64,000 nt of DNA, taken from NCBI RefSeq assembly GCF_900129855.1, contig NZ_LT670819.1:5146001-5210000 (forward strand), read 5' to 3'. The notes beneath the pieces were generated by a model. That model was not told the origin of the DNA. It saw only the letters and a program-made list of their open reading frames with translations, and did no database searches. Both the position numbers and the translations under genes were made by a program. This document shows, piece by piece, positions 33,380-42,693 of the stretch. Position 1 is the stretch's first letter, and each line of letters begins with the position of its first letter. The stretch is from Streptomyces sp. 3214.6 (GTDB lineage: Bacteria; Actinomycetota; Actinomycetes; Streptomycetales; Streptomycetaceae).

Positions 33380-34597
33380 TCACGGCTGGGGAAGGGCCTG
33401 CTCGATCAGGTCGGCCGCGGCCCCCGCCCCTCCCGCCGCCGCCAGCTCTTCGCGCATGGCGGACAGGCCCGCGCGGATGTCCCGGTCGGACGACACCCGC
33501 AGGACGGCCTCGCGCAGCGCCTCGGGAGTGACGGTCTCGCGCGGCAGATGGACCCCGAGCCGCAGGCGTTCGATCTGCGCGGCGTTGACCCGCTGTTCGG
33601 CCATCTGCGGGACCGCCACCAGCGGCACCCCGTGGTGCAGGGCCTCCATCGTGCCGCCCATGCCGGCGTGCGTGACGAAGGCGTCCGCCTGGGCCAGCAC
33701 GGCCAGTTGGGGCACGTGCGGGTGCACCTCGACGTTCGCGGGGAGCGGCCCCAGCAGCTCCGGCGGCACGGCGGGCCCGACGGACATGACGACATGCCAG
33801 GGCAGCTCCGCGAACGCCCGGACACAGGACCGGTAGAACTCGGGCCGCCGGGTGAACTGCGAGCCCAGCGACACCAGCAGCACCGGCAGTTCCGGCAGGC
33901 CCGGTTCGCTCGGCAGGTTCGGCCGGCTCGGCCGTGGGGGCTGCCAGGTCCCCTGGTAGGAGCGGTCCCCGAGCGCGGGCCCGACGTAGGCGACGCGCCG
34001 GGCCTCGACGGTGTCCGCCCTGCGCTGGAAGGCGCGGGGGAAGAACGCGACGGCGTGTTCCGGCCGCACCAGCTCGTGCACCCGCGCGATGTCGACGCCC
34101 TGTTCCGCGAAGGCGCCCACCAGCTCGGCGAAGCCCGGGACCTGGGCGAGGCCGGGCACGCCGAAGAACTCGGGGATGATGCCGTCGTAGGCGAGATGGG
34201 TGGGCGACGCCAGGACGGTCGGCACCTCCCAGCGCGCGGCCAGCAGCAGCCCCGCGAAGGCGTACACGTCGCACAGCACCAGGTCCGGACGGTCCCTGTC
34301 GTACGCCCGGGTCAGCGTGGGCAGGGACTCCAGCGCCCCCCGGACGACCCGCGCGAACCCCTCGCCCATGTCCTCCGGCGCCTCCGAGTCGTCCACGGGG
34401 TCCGGATGGAGCACCGGCTCGGCGCCGGCCGCCTTCACCTGGTGCACGAAGTTCTCGGTGACGGTGTACGTCACGCGATGACCGCGCCGTACGAGCTCTT
34501 CGACGACCCCCAGCGTGGGATTCACGTGCCCGTGCATCGGAACGTTGAACACGGCGATGTGCGCGGGATTCGGACTAGTGCGACGAGTACCAGGCAC
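33380..34597 (-). CDS. MGT-family (macrolide-type) glycosyltransferase
   Basis: 405-aa GT1 enzyme: acceptor-domain motif FNVPMHGHVNPTLGVVEELV near the N-terminus and donor motif FVTHAGMGGTMEALHHGVPL then PQMAEQRVNA near residue 310. It resembles the OleD/Mgt group that inactivates macrolides by adding glucose. The GTG at 34597 lies 9 nt after AGGAG; a TTG at 34606 is the alternative. It is a different branch from the Rgt-like enzyme encoded at 8847-10109. The thioesterase gene follows. Confidence 0.85.
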   Translation of the reverse strand: MPGTRRTSPNPAHIAVFNVPMHGHVNPTLGVVEELVRRGHRVTYTVTENFVHQVKAAGAEPVLHPDPVDDSEAPEDMGEGFARVVRGALESLPTLTRAYDRDRPDLVLCDVYAFAGLLLAARWEVPTVLASPTHLAYDGIIPEFFGVPGLAQVPGFAELVGAFAEQGVDIARVHELVRPEHAVAFFPRAFQRRADTVEARRVAYVGPALGDRSYQGTWQPPRPSRPNLPSEPGLPELPVLLVSLGSQFTRRPEFYRSCVRAFAELPWHVVMSVGPAVPPELLGPLPANVEVHPHVPQLAVLAQADAFVTHAGMGGTMEALHHGVPLVAVPQMAEQRVNAAQIERLRLGVHLPRETVTPEALREAVLRVSSDRDIRAGLSAMREELAAAGGAGAAADLIEQALPQP

Positions 34598-34874
34598 GAC
34601 ACGCAACTCCTGACCGGCACCGGGCCGGGGCGGGGACTTGAGGACGGCGTCCGAACGGCAGACGCGGAGTCCCGATTAAAGGCGCTCCGACACGGTTCGT
34701 GGCCGCAAACCTGCGGCAGTGTCACCCCATCAGGGAGCCTTCACGGCCGTGCGTTGACCCCTGGGGGAGCCCTGGGACGGCCAAGGCACGTGACCGCCGG
34801 TCGGATCGGCCGTTGGGAGTACAGGACGCGGGGGGTACAGGACGTCGTCCTCGGCCCATGACAGGAGCAGCCTC

Positions 34875-36254
34875 ATGTCCGGATCGCATCTGCCCTTGAT
34901 GGAAGAGGGGATGGCCCGCTGGCCGTTCGGCCCGCCCAACGCCGGGATCGCCCTGGACTTCGTGGGCGCCCCGCCCGCGCTGGACGAACTGCGCGCGCTG
35001 GTGGAGGAACGCTGGAAGGCGTTGCCCAGGCTCACCCAGATCCTGGTCGCCCCGGGCGCGGCCTCCCGCACGGGCCTCGCCTGGTGGACCGGCCGCCACC
35101 GCTGGGCGAGCAGGGACGGCCACGATCTGGCCCAGCAGGTGGACAGCGCCGACGCCACTCTGCGGGACGCGGTACGCCAGTGGTTCCACACCCCGTTCCC
35201 CGCCGAGCGCCCGCCGTGGAGCCTGCACCTCCTGCGGGGCGCGACGGAGGGGGAGTTCTCCCTCCTCTTCCGGATGCACCACAGCCTGCTCGACGGCCGC
35301 TCCCTGACCACCCTCCTGCGCGCCCTCCTCGACGACGGCGAGCCGCTGGACGGCGCCGCCTCCCTCGCGATCCCCGGCCCCCGCAGACGCATGGTCAGCC
35401 CCGGCACGACCGCCGGCGGCCCGCCCGGCCTGCTGACCACGGGCCGCGCGGTACCGCTGCCGCACCGGGGTGCGCGGGAGCACGCATACACGGTCGTAGC
35501 GCTGCGCGCCGAGGTCCTGCGGGCCGCGCGGGAAGCCGTTCGCACCGGAGGAGCCGAATCGGCCCGCCCGGCGACCACCAACGAGGTGTTCCTGGCGACG
35601 GTCTCCGGAGTCCTGCGCGCCTGCCTGTCCGCCGGCGCCGCCTCCGACACCGCGGCCGCAGCCTCCGGCGACGCTCACGGTGATGGCGGTGGCTGCGGTG
35701 ACGGCGACACGGTTTCGGGGGCACGGCAGGTCTGGCTGTCCGTCCCGGTCGACGAACGCCCCGACGACTGCGGGGAGTTCCTGGGCAACGCGTTCGCCAA
35801 CGTCCGGGTCCCCGCCCCGGTGACCCTGTCCGACCCGACGGCCCGACTGTCGGCCTGCACCGGCCTGCTCACCACGGTCACCCGGCCCCGGCGCACCTCC
35901 GAGAGGCTGGTCGAGGGCACACTCGCGGCGCTTCCCGCGGCGACCCTGGCCCTGGCCGGCGGAAAGATCTTCGCGCCCGCGTACGCGCCGGCCGCCTGCT
36001 CCTACGTCCATCTGCGCGAGCGTGGCCGGACCCTGGCCGGACGTCCCCTTCGCCACCTCACCATCGTCCCGATGGTGCCCCCCGCCGACACGGCCACCTT
36101 CGCCCTCGGCGGCTGCACCCAGGGCCACACCCTGAGCGTCGCCACCAACTCGGGCAGTGAGGACGCCGTACTCCTGGCAGAGAGGTTCCTCGACGAACTG
36201 AGCCTCCTCGCGGAGGGCTCCCGCCGACCGGACACCGCCCGGGTCAGGCGGTGA
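34875..36254 (+). CDS. Wax ester synthase/diacylglycerol acyltransferase (WS/DGAT)
   Basis: 459 aa. The catalytic HHSLLDG (HHxxxDG) is near residue 135. The C-terminal domain contains GNAFANVRVP and PMVPPADTATFALGGCTQGH typical of bacterial acyltransferases that make triacylglycerol or wax esters. A Gly/Asp insert at about 260-275 is not part of the family core. AGGAG lies 8 nt before the ATG. It diverges from the glycosyltransferase across 277 bp in which I find no clear operator. Confidence 0.88.
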   Translation: MSGSHLPLMEEGMARWPFGPPNAGIALDFVGAPPALDELRALVEERWKALPRLTQILVAPGAASRTGLAWWTGRHRWASRDGHDLAQQVDSADATLRDAVRQWFHTPFPAERPPWSLHLLRGATEGEFSLLFRMHHSLLDGRSLTTLLRALLDDGEPLDGAASLAIPGPRRRMVSPGTTAGGPPGLLTTGRAVPLPHRGAREHAYTVVALRAEVLRAAREAVRTGGAESARPATTNEVFLATVSGVLRACLSAGAASDTAAAASGDAHGDGGGCGDGDTVSGARQVWLSVPVDERPDDCGEFLGNAFANVRVPAPVTLSDPTARLSACTGLLTTVTRPRRTSERLVEGTLAALPAATLALAGGKIFAPAYAPAACSYVHLRERGRTLAGRPLRHLTIVPMVPPADTATFALGGCTQGHTLSVATNSGSEDAVLLAERFLDELSLLAEGSRRPDTARVRR

Positions 36255-36347
36255 GTTGTGCCTGCGGGGTCCCGTCCACCGCCGGGTGCCCCCGCCCGTG
36301 GACCGGGCGACGGGCATGCGGGCAGCCGTGCCGGGAACTCGGCGGCC

Positions 36348-36491
36348 ATGGGTCCCAACCATGACGAAGCCCCCCTCGGCGACGTACTGTCCGACGGAGG
36401 GCTCGACGACCGGCTGTCCCGGGGCCGGGTGCTGGAGCGGGCCGAGGCGCTGATGGCCGACGCGGTGCACGCGCGACATCGTGCCCGGTGA
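36348..36491 (+). CDS. Possible small protein ending in the att site
   Basis: 47 aa (MGPNHDEAPLGDVLSDGGLD, ending ERAEALMADAVHARHRAR). The amino-acid pattern looks coding, but no ribosome binding site is clear and the stop falls in the att repeat, so its original 3' end may have been replaced by the insertion. Confidence 0.3.
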   Translation: MGPNHDEAPLGDVLSDGGLDDRLSRGRVLERAEALMADAVHARHRAR

Positions 36492-36550
36492 GGCACTGGC
36501 GGAGGATACGAGATTCGAACTCGTGAGGGGTTGCCCCCAACACGCTTTCC
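36474..36550 (-). repeat. att site 1 (left end of the island)
   Basis: 77-bp perfect copy of tRNA-Ser(GGA) from the anticodon loop to 26 bp past its 3' end, without the 5' half of the tRNA. It marks the chromosome/element boundary. Confidence 0.9.
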
Positions 36551-36564
36551 GGGGTATCGCCTCC

Positions 36565-37800
36565 TTACTCCCCGTTCTGCGACCAGGCCGCGGTGAGCGC
36601 GGTGACCGGGTCACTGTCGGCTGGTGCGACGGGCCACCATTCGCCGTCGTCGTCCTGGAGGTAGGGGTACCAGCGGGCGTCGGGGCCCAGACGCAGCTGG
36701 ATGCCGTGGTGGATGAGGGTGAGGCGGTTGCGCCAGGTTCTGAGGTGTGTGGGGGAGTCGGTCATCTCGGCGAGGGCCGCGTCCAGGGCGGTGCGGGCGG
36801 CCTTCATCACCGTCGGGTCGGGGGCGTAGGGCTGTTCGGCGACGGTGATGCCCGTGGGGCCGCCGTGGCGCCAGGCGCGGGTGAGGCGTGCGAAGACAGT
36901 GGGTTTGGTGCCGGTGTTCTGGATCAGGTGGTGGAACCACTCGGGTCCGGGGTTGCTTGCGGCGATGCGGACGGCGTCCTGGTGCTGGGTCAGGTGCAGG
37001 TCGGCGGTGTCGCCCTCGAGGAGCCGGGCGGCGCGCGCGGTGGCGTCGGCCATGAGGCGTTCCAGGTCCGCGGCGGCCAGGCCGGTGCCGGCTGGCGGGG
37101 CGACGGGCAGTGCTGTGGTGTGGGCAGCGGGTTCCGGGAGTTCGGGCAGTTCGGGCGGCTCTTCGGCCCAGTGGGCGTACGCGGCGGCGGCCGGGATGCC
37201 GGCCGGTGCCGGCGGGGCGGCGGTCTCCTGTGCTGCCGTACGGAGTGCGCGCAGCTGGGCGAAGACCTCCTCACGACCCCGGCCGCGCAGCGTGAAGAGC
37301 ACGAACGGGTCGGTGTCGATGGTGGCGGCGATGGCATAGCAGAGTGCGGCGGCGTGCTTGCAGGGGTATCCCCAGTCGGGGCAGGAGCACTCCGGATCGA
37401 GCTCGGTGGGCAGTGGGAGCAGTGGGACGCCTGCGTGCCGGGCGTCGTCCACGAGTTCGGCGGGCATCTCGTCGTCGAGAAGTGCTGCGAGATGTCCGGC
37501 GCGGGCCGCGATCGTGTCGAGCAGGGTGTCCCACTGAGGGTCGGTGAGGACGGGCAGGTGGACTGAGGAGCGGTACGGGCGTGGGCGGCTGCCCTGGACA
37601 GCGGCATTGACCCTTCCCGGAGCGACGGTGACCGGGCCGACCATGCCTTTGCGGGCGTAGGTGCGTCCGCGCGAGAGCCGTCCTGCGTCCAGGGTGGAGT
37701 CCTCCAGGGCGGCCACCCATGCCTGGCCCCACCAGGTCGCGGCGAAGGCTCGCTTGCCGCGGGCGGGCGCACGGCGCTGGCCGGGGACAGCGGGGCTCAT
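36565..37800 (-). CDS. SWIM zinc-finger protein
   Basis: 411 aa. N-terminal half starts near WWGQAWVAALED and RGRTYARKG; the SWIM motif CSCPDWGYPCKHAAAL (CxCx7CxH) is near residues 136-149. The C-terminal 150 residues are a conserved domain of unknown function. SWIM fingers bind DNA or protein. The start ATG overlaps the stop of the SNF2 gene (ATGA); SNF2-SWIM pairs are common in actinobacteria, where the pair is thought to act as one remodelling or helicase complex. Its stop lies 15 bp from the att site. Confidence 0.88.
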   Translation of the reverse strand: MSPAVPGQRRAPARGKRAFAATWWGQAWVAALEDSTLDAGRLSRGRTYARKGMVGPVTVAPGRVNAAVQGSRPRPYRSSVHLPVLTDPQWDTLLDTIAARAGHLAALLDDEMPAELVDDARHAGVPLLPLPTELDPECSCPDWGYPCKHAAALCYAIAATIDTDPFVLFTLRGRGREEVFAQLRALRTAAQETAAPPAPAGIPAAAAYAHWAEEPPELPELPEPAAHTTALPVAPPAGTGLAAADLERLMADATARAARLLEGDTADLHLTQHQDAVRIAASNPGPEWFHHLIQNTGTKPTVFARLTRAWRHGGPTGITVAEQPYAPDPTVMKAARTALDAALAEMTDSPTHLRTWRNRLTLIHHGIQLRLGPDARWYPYLQDDDGEWWPVAPADSDPVTALTAAWSQNGE

Positions 37801-40724
37801 GACTGCCTGCCCAGGGCGACGAGTTCGGCGAGGTCGGCGTCGGACAGTTCGGTCAGGGCTGCCTCGCCGGAGCCGACGACGGCGTCGGCGAGGGCGCGCT
37901 TGGCTTCGAGCAGCTTCGCCACCTTGTCCTCCACGGTTCCCTCCGCGAGGAGCTTGTGTACCTGGACGGGTTTGTCCTGGCCGATGCGGTAGGCACGGTC
38001 GGTGGCCTGGTCCTCGACGGCCGGGTTCCACCAGCGGTCGTAGTGCACGACGTGAGTGGCGCGGGTGAGATTGAGTCCGGTGCCCGCCGCCTTCAACGAC
38101 AGCAGGAACACCGGCACTTCACCGCGCTCGAAGCGGTCCACCATCTCCTCGCGCCGCGCGACGGGGGTGCCGCCGTGCAGGAAGAGAGCGGGGACGCCGC
38201 GCTCGGCCAGATGCTTCTCCAGCAGAGCCGCCATCTGTTTGTACTGCGTGAAGACCAGCACGGATTCGCCTTCGGCGGTGATGGTGTCGAGAAGTTCGTC
38301 GAGCAGGTCGAGCTTGCCCGAGCGGCCCCGCAGGGGAGTGGACTGGCGCAGGCTGTGCTCTCTCAAATACTGGGCGGGGTGGTTGCAGATCTGCTTCAGC
38401 GCGGTGAGCAGCTTGAGCACCAGACCGCGCCGGGCGATGCCCTCCGACTCCGCGATCTTCGCCATGGTCTCGCGGACCTGTGCCTCGTACAGGCTCGTCT
38501 GCTCGGCCGTCAGCGGGACGACGTGGTCGGTCTCGGTCTTGGGCGGCAGTTCGGGCGCGATGCCGGGGTCGGACTTCTTGCGGCGCAACAGGAAGGGACG
38601 TACGAGACGGGACAGGCGCTCGGCTGCCTCGGGATCCTCGCCCGCCTCGATGGCGCGGGCATGCCGGTCACGGAAGGCGGTGAGTGTGCCGAGGAGCCCG
38701 GGGGTGGTCCAGTCGAGCAGTGCCCACAGCTCGGAGAGGTTGTTCTCCACGGGGGTGCCGGTGAGAGCGACGCGGGCGCGGGCGGGCAGGGCACGCAGTT
38801 CGCGGGCGGTGACGGCGTAGGGGTTCTTGACGTGCTGGGCCTCGTCGGCGGCCACCAGCGACCAGGCTGTCTCGGCCAGCACTTCGCGGTCGCGGCGCAG
38901 CACCCCGTAGGTGACCAGGACGATCTCGTCGCCGGCCAGGTCCTTGAGGTGGCGGTCGCCGCCGTGGTAACGGCGTACGGGGGTGAGCGGGGCGAATCTG
39001 GCGGCCTCGCGCTGCCAGTTGCCGAGCAGGGAGGCCGGGCAGACGACAAGGGTGGGGCCCGCGGTGGTGGGGTCGCTCTGGCGGTGCAGGTGCAGAGCGA
39101 GCAAGGTGATGGTCTTGCCCAGGCCCATGTCGTCGGCGAGACAGCCGCCGAGGCCGAGTGCGCACATCTCGGCCAGCCAGGCCAGGCCCCGCTTCTGGTA
39201 CTCGCGCAACGTGGCCTTGAGGGCGGCGGGCTGGGGCACGGGGGTGCGGGACTCGGGGTCGCGGATACGAGCGACCAAGTCGCCGAGCGCACCGACCGCC
39301 GCACAGGGGACCCGGTCACCGTCCCTCCCCCAGCCTCCGGCCGGGGGGACCCCCATCTCGCTTCGCTCGGCCTCGCCGGTCAGCGCGGCGCTCAACGCCT
39401 CCATGGGGGTGAGCGGTTCCATCCGGCGGCGCCTGGCGCGGGCCACCAGCTTCGGGTCGGCGACCACCCACTGGTCGCGAAGCCGGACGAGGGGACGGCG
39501 TGACTCTGCGAGAGCATCCATCTCGGCCTCGGTGAGCGGCTCGCCGCCAAGGGAGACCTGCCAGCGGAAGTCGAGGAGCGCCTCGGTGTCCAGCAGGCCG
39601 CCTGCGGTGGAACCGGGGGCGGTGCGCTGCCCGATCTCCGCGGTCGCGGTGAGCGCCTTGACCAGTTCGCGCGGCCAGTGCACGTGGACACCGGCCGCGC
39701 GCAGCGCGTCCGTGGCGTCCCCAAGGAGATCGAAGGCTTCGTCGTCGGTCAACCGGAGCTGATCGGGAGCGGCATCGTTGAGCAGCCTCCGCAGCGGGGA
39801 CCAGGCGCGGGCGCCTCGGCGCAGGGCGAGAAGGGTCTCGGTCTCGGCGCGTGGGCCGAGCAGCCGCTCCACTTCGGTCGGCTCGCTCCAGAGCCGTGCG
39901 GCCTCGATGACGAGCGCTGGGTCCGCCGCGGTGTGCAGTTGCAGGACGGCCCGGAACTGCCGTCGGCGTCCTTCGGGTACGTCGACGCGCAGGGAGACAC
40001 TGACCTCGGCGGTGAGCGCCGCCTGGGTTTCCTCGGCCCATTCACGCAACGTCGGCACGGCGCGGGCCTCGCGCCAGGCGTACGGCAGCGCTCCCATGGC
40101 GAGTGGCGCGGCCGGCGTACGGACCAGATCATCGGCGACCGCGTCGCAGAACTGGCGTACCAGCGCAGCCGGTTCGGCGATCCGTACCGGAGCAGGGCCA
40201 GGCTCGGGCAGGCAGTGGGCGTGTGGCGGGAAGGCGGCGGCCAGGGCGTCCAGCGTCTGGCGCTGGGCGGCGGTAAAGGGACCCACTTGCCAGGTGTCGT
40301 AACCGGCGGGGGTGAGCGCCGGGTGGAGGCGGCCGTCGGCGAGCAGCCGCAGCGCGAAGCGAGTGGCGGCCTGCCAGGCGGCGCCGGAGGGATGCGTCGG
40401 CTCCGCATTGGCCAGGGCGGAGACAGCGACGGCGACAGGCAGCGCGTAACCCTCGACCCTGCGCCGCCTGACCGAGCGGCCGTGCGGCAGGACCAGCTCC
40501 ACCGCCTCGGTCTCAAGGCCGGTGGGCGCCATACTGTCTCCGGCTGCTGCCCCGGTCGGCTTCCACAGCAGCAGCCGCCCAAGGCGGGCGGGCTCACCGG
40601 GCAGGAACACCGCCGCCCAGCCGGCGCCGAGCAGCTCCCTCACGAAGGCGGATGTTTCCTGCCGGGCCAGCGGCGGTGTGTTCCTCGCGCCCGTACTCGG
40701 CTCTCGTACGACGACTCGTGCCAC
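37797..40724 (-). CDS. SNF2-family DNA translocase/helicase
   Basis: 975 aa from GTG 40724, which begins VARVVVREPS; the frame is open to 40871 so the start is uncertain. The N-terminal 480 residues are the family-specific leader. The SNF2 motor follows: motif I DDMGLGKT near 530, motif II DEAQ near 625, LTGTPVENNLSELWALLDW, then helicase C with VLVFTQYKQM, LKAAGTGLNLTRA and TDRAYRIGQDKPV. It is an ATP-driven double-strand DNA translocase. It is coupled to the SWIM gene. Its place on a mobile segment leaves a defence role open, but nothing in the sequence proves one. Confidence 0.9.
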   Translation of the reverse strand: MARVVVREPSTGARNTPPLARQETSAFVRELLGAGWAAVFLPGEPARLGRLLLWKPTGAAAGDSMAPTGLETEAVELVLPHGRSVRRRRVEGYALPVAVAVSALANAEPTHPSGAAWQAATRFALRLLADGRLHPALTPAGYDTWQVGPFTAAQRQTLDALAAAFPPHAHCLPEPGPAPVRIAEPAALVRQFCDAVADDLVRTPAAPLAMGALPYAWREARAVPTLREWAEETQAALTAEVSVSLRVDVPEGRRRQFRAVLQLHTAADPALVIEAARLWSEPTEVERLLGPRAETETLLALRRGARAWSPLRRLLNDAAPDQLRLTDDEAFDLLGDATDALRAAGVHVHWPRELVKALTATAEIGQRTAPGSTAGGLLDTEALLDFRWQVSLGGEPLTEAEMDALAESRRPLVRLRDQWVVADPKLVARARRRRMEPLTPMEALSAALTGEAERSEMGVPPAGGWGRDGDRVPCAAVGALGDLVARIRDPESRTPVPQPAALKATLREYQKRGLAWLAEMCALGLGGCLADDMGLGKTITLLALHLHRQSDPTTAGPTLVVCPASLLGNWQREAARFAPLTPVRRYHGGDRHLKDLAGDEIVLVTYGVLRRDREVLAETAWSLVAADEAQHVKNPYAVTARELRALPARARVALTGTPVENNLSELWALLDWTTPGLLGTLTAFRDRHARAIEAGEDPEAAERLSRLVRPFLLRRKKSDPGIAPELPPKTETDHVVPLTAEQTSLYEAQVRETMAKIAESEGIARRGLVLKLLTALKQICNHPAQYLREHSLRQSTPLRGRSGKLDLLDELLDTITAEGESVLVFTQYKQMAALLEKHLAERGVPALFLHGGTPVARREEMVDRFERGEVPVFLLSLKAAGTGLNLTRATHVVHYDRWWNPAVEDQATDRAYRIGQDKPVQVHKLLAEGTVEDKVAKLLEAKRALADAVVGSGEAALTELSDADLAELVALGRQS

Positions 40725-40852
40725 TCTCTTCCGCCCTGTCGCTTGCCGGACCCTCCCCTGGGCCGCGCTCACTACCGAACCCCACCAGGCAATGTCACAC
40801 GCCGGCAACCGCGGGCCTTGACTTGACTGCTGGCGACGGCGCCACGGCGGAT

Positions 40853-41101
40853 ATGCCACTGCCGAACACACCGGTCCTCAACCGTACGGTGCAGCACTAC
40901 GGCGAGGCCATGAGCACCTGGGACCCAGCCGCGCCGGAGGCGTTGATCGAAGAGGCCACCGTCGACGCCTACGGCGAGGATGAGCAGGTCACCGGCTTCT
41001 TCACGATGATCGAGGAGAGCCTTGCCGTGCCGTTCAGCACGACTGTTCTCGGCGTCGACGTGAGCGTTCGCCTGGTTCGGGGCGGGACGGGTGCGTTCTG
41101 A
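40853..41101 (+). pseudogene. Truncated gene, conserved 'calcium-binding-like' protein of unknown function
   Basis: 82 aa. The stretch LIEEATVDAYGEDEQVTGFF, then IEESLAVPFSTTVLGVDVSV matches the front half of a family of about 150 aa that I have seen next to helicase genes. The sequence then turns into VRLVRGGTGAF and stops, so the C-terminal half is missing. Probably truncated by deletion. Confidence 0.5.
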
Positions 41102-41185
41102 CCTGGGGCGGAGTAGGCCATCGGACGGATGGTGGACGGCGCCGGACGGCGACGGATGAGACCAGAACTGAGACCAGGGCGCCGG

Positions 41186-41611
41186 TCATACTCGCTTGAC
41201 GACGATCGATTCCGGAACCAGCTTCTCCAGGTCGTCCTCGTCCGATGTGAAGATGGTGACTTGCCCTTTCTGCTGTCGGGCGATGATGGCGAGCACCGCG
41301 TCGATCGCGTACTTGTGGCCGTGAAGCTTGGCGTCGGACAGGAGTCGGCGGGCCTGGCGGGCCTCGTCCTTCCCGATGTCGGCGACTTTGAGCCGGGAGA
41401 GCACCCAGTCCCAGCGCTGCTCGGTGGTTCTGGCGTCGTACGCCTCCACCAGCGTCATGGGCGACGTGACCACTTCGGCTTCGCCCCGTGCTGCGAGATC
41501 GAGCCAGGCGATCATCTTCCGGTCGCCACGCACAGCGAGGGACAGGGCTTCGCAGTCGAGTACGAAGGCGCGCAGTGGCCGCTGCCCGTGATCTCTGGCT
41601 CGCTTGGTCAC
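41186..41611 (-). CDS. vapC: PIN-domain ribonuclease toxin (VapC type)
   Basis: 141 aa with the acidic residues of a PIN nuclease in place: Asp 19 (FVLDCEAL), Glu 56 (TLVEAYD), Asp 104 (HKYAIDAVLA) and Asp 124 (FTSDEDDL). It would cleave RNA when released from its antitoxin. The GTG start overlaps the antitoxin stop (GTGA), as usual for vapBC. It is carried on the mobile segment, where such modules often stabilise the DNA. Confidence 0.85.
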   Translation of the reverse strand: MTKRARDHGQRPLRAFVLDCEALSLAVRGDRKMIAWLDLAARGEAEVVTSPMTLVEAYDARTTEQRWDWVLSRLKVADIGKDEARQARRLLSDAKLHGHKYAIDAVLAIIARQQKGQVTIFTSDEDDLEKLVPESIVVKRV

Positions 41612-41886
41612 GCGGCCTCTCCGGCGTTGTGTCCTCCGGCGGTGAGGCGGCGCTCGTGCTCGGCGTCGAGATCTTCCAGCTCCGAGAGTGCTGCTGCGCG
41701 CTCGTCCTCGGTGACCGCGCCGTGTTCCTCCTGCAGCCAGTCGACCAGTTCCAGCAGTCGGTCCCGATCGCGCTTGAATCGCAGTGCTTCGGCGACGTAC
41801 GCCGAAAGTCCCCGCTCAGCCGCCTCGGCGCGGATCTCGTCCAGGAGATCTTCGGGGATCGTCACCGTTACTTTCTTGGTTGCCAT
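41608..41886 (-). CDS. vapB: Ribbon-helix-helix antitoxin (VapB type)
   Basis: 92 aa: MATKKVTVTIPEDLLDEIRA is a ribbon-helix-helix DNA-binding start, followed by an acidic helical tail that would wrap the toxin. ATG 41886 was chosen for the family-like beginning. It is co-transcribed with, and coupled to, the PIN toxin gene and probably represses the pair. Confidence 0.85.
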   Translation of the reverse strand: MATKKVTVTIPEDLLDEIRAEAAERGLSAYVAEALRFKRDRDRLLELVDWLQEEHGAVTEDERAAALSELEDLDAEHERRLTAGGHNAGEAA

Positions 41887-42121
41887 ACAAGTCACCATAC
41901 TCTTGGTGTGAATGCCCCTACCAGATTGGCGTGACCCGTAGGGCAAGGAGGCCAATGACCAATCCGTGAGCCCTGCCCATGCGTGATCGCCGACTCGTAC
42001 CGCTTCACTCGGCCACCGCGTGCCGTTCACTCTCATCAGCGCATGCTGCGTCGGATGAGGATGGTTGTCCTTCGCGGTGGTGAGTCTCCTGCCGTTGAAC
42101 GGAACGACAGGAGGAGAGTCC

Positions 42122-42475
42122 ATGTCCCTGCTGCCTTCGGCAGACGTCTTCAGGTCGATCGAGCTAAAGGTTCCGCAGCTGCTCGGTGGACAGTTGGTCT
42201 GTCCACATGTACCCGGGGAGAGATGTTCGGTCGGCGAGCACCTCACGCTCTCGGAGGCGAAGGAAGCAGCGGCACGGGATGCCGCTGATGCTGCTGTGCG
42301 GGATGCGCTGTGGCGGTGCGTGGGGCGCGATGCCTGCAGCGACGTGCCGAACTTGGCTCAGCGTGGCCAGTTGCTCGCGTTGTACTTCATCATCCCCTAC
42401 CTGCGGAAGTCGGCCGCGAGAGTCTCAAGGAGGCTCTGCGTCGATGTCGCCCGCACAGCCTTGTCGACCGTGTGA
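42122..42475 (+). CDS. Unknown protein, first of a coupled trio
   Basis: 117 aa with a strong AGGAGGAG ribosome binding site 5 nt before the ATG. It has several cysteines (LVCPHVPGERC, RCVGRDAC, LCVDV), an Ala-rich helix (SEAKEAAARDAADAAVRDAL) and a hydrophobic stretch LLALYFIIPYL. I do not recognise the family. Its stop overlaps the start of the next gene by 2 bp. Cysteine spacing could suit metal binding, which is a guess. Confidence 0.6.
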   Translation: MSLLPSADVFRSIELKVPQLLGGQLVCPHVPGERCSVGEHLTLSEAKEAAARDAADAAVRDALWRCVGRDACSDVPNLAQRGQLLALYFIIPYLRKSAARVSRRLCVDVARTALSTV

Positions 42476-42693
42476 GACTCCTTGACGACGGCTACTCGCC
42501 CATCCGCAACGAGTCGGACATCCAGGCGGTCGGTGAGGTGGACTCTTTGCTGCGGGAGCGCATCAGCGGCGAACGCATGGGCGCTACCTTGCACCGCCTC
42601 GGGCTCTTGGGCGCGTTCCTCGCCTCGGGTTCGGGGCAGGTGCCCGAGGGCGAGTCCGACGAACTCGACGGACTGCAGAAGGAAGCCGAGTGA
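42472..42693 (+). CDS. Unknown protein, second of a coupled trio
   Basis: 73 aa from a GTG that overlaps the preceding stop (GTGTGA). Charged and probably helical (VGEVDSLLRERISGERMG), ending in an acidic tail. No motif recognised. The next gene starts in its stop (GTGA), so all three are translationally coupled. Confidence 0.55.
   Translation: MRLLDDGYSPIRNESDIQAVGEVDSLLRERISGERMGATLHRLGLLGAFLASGSGQVPEGESDELDGLQKEAE

Noticed and set aside
36481-36570. Complete tRNA-Ser gene at att site 1
   Set aside because: After the anticodon loop the sequence departs from tRNA; the 5' half and acceptor strand are missing. The same holds at 43145.
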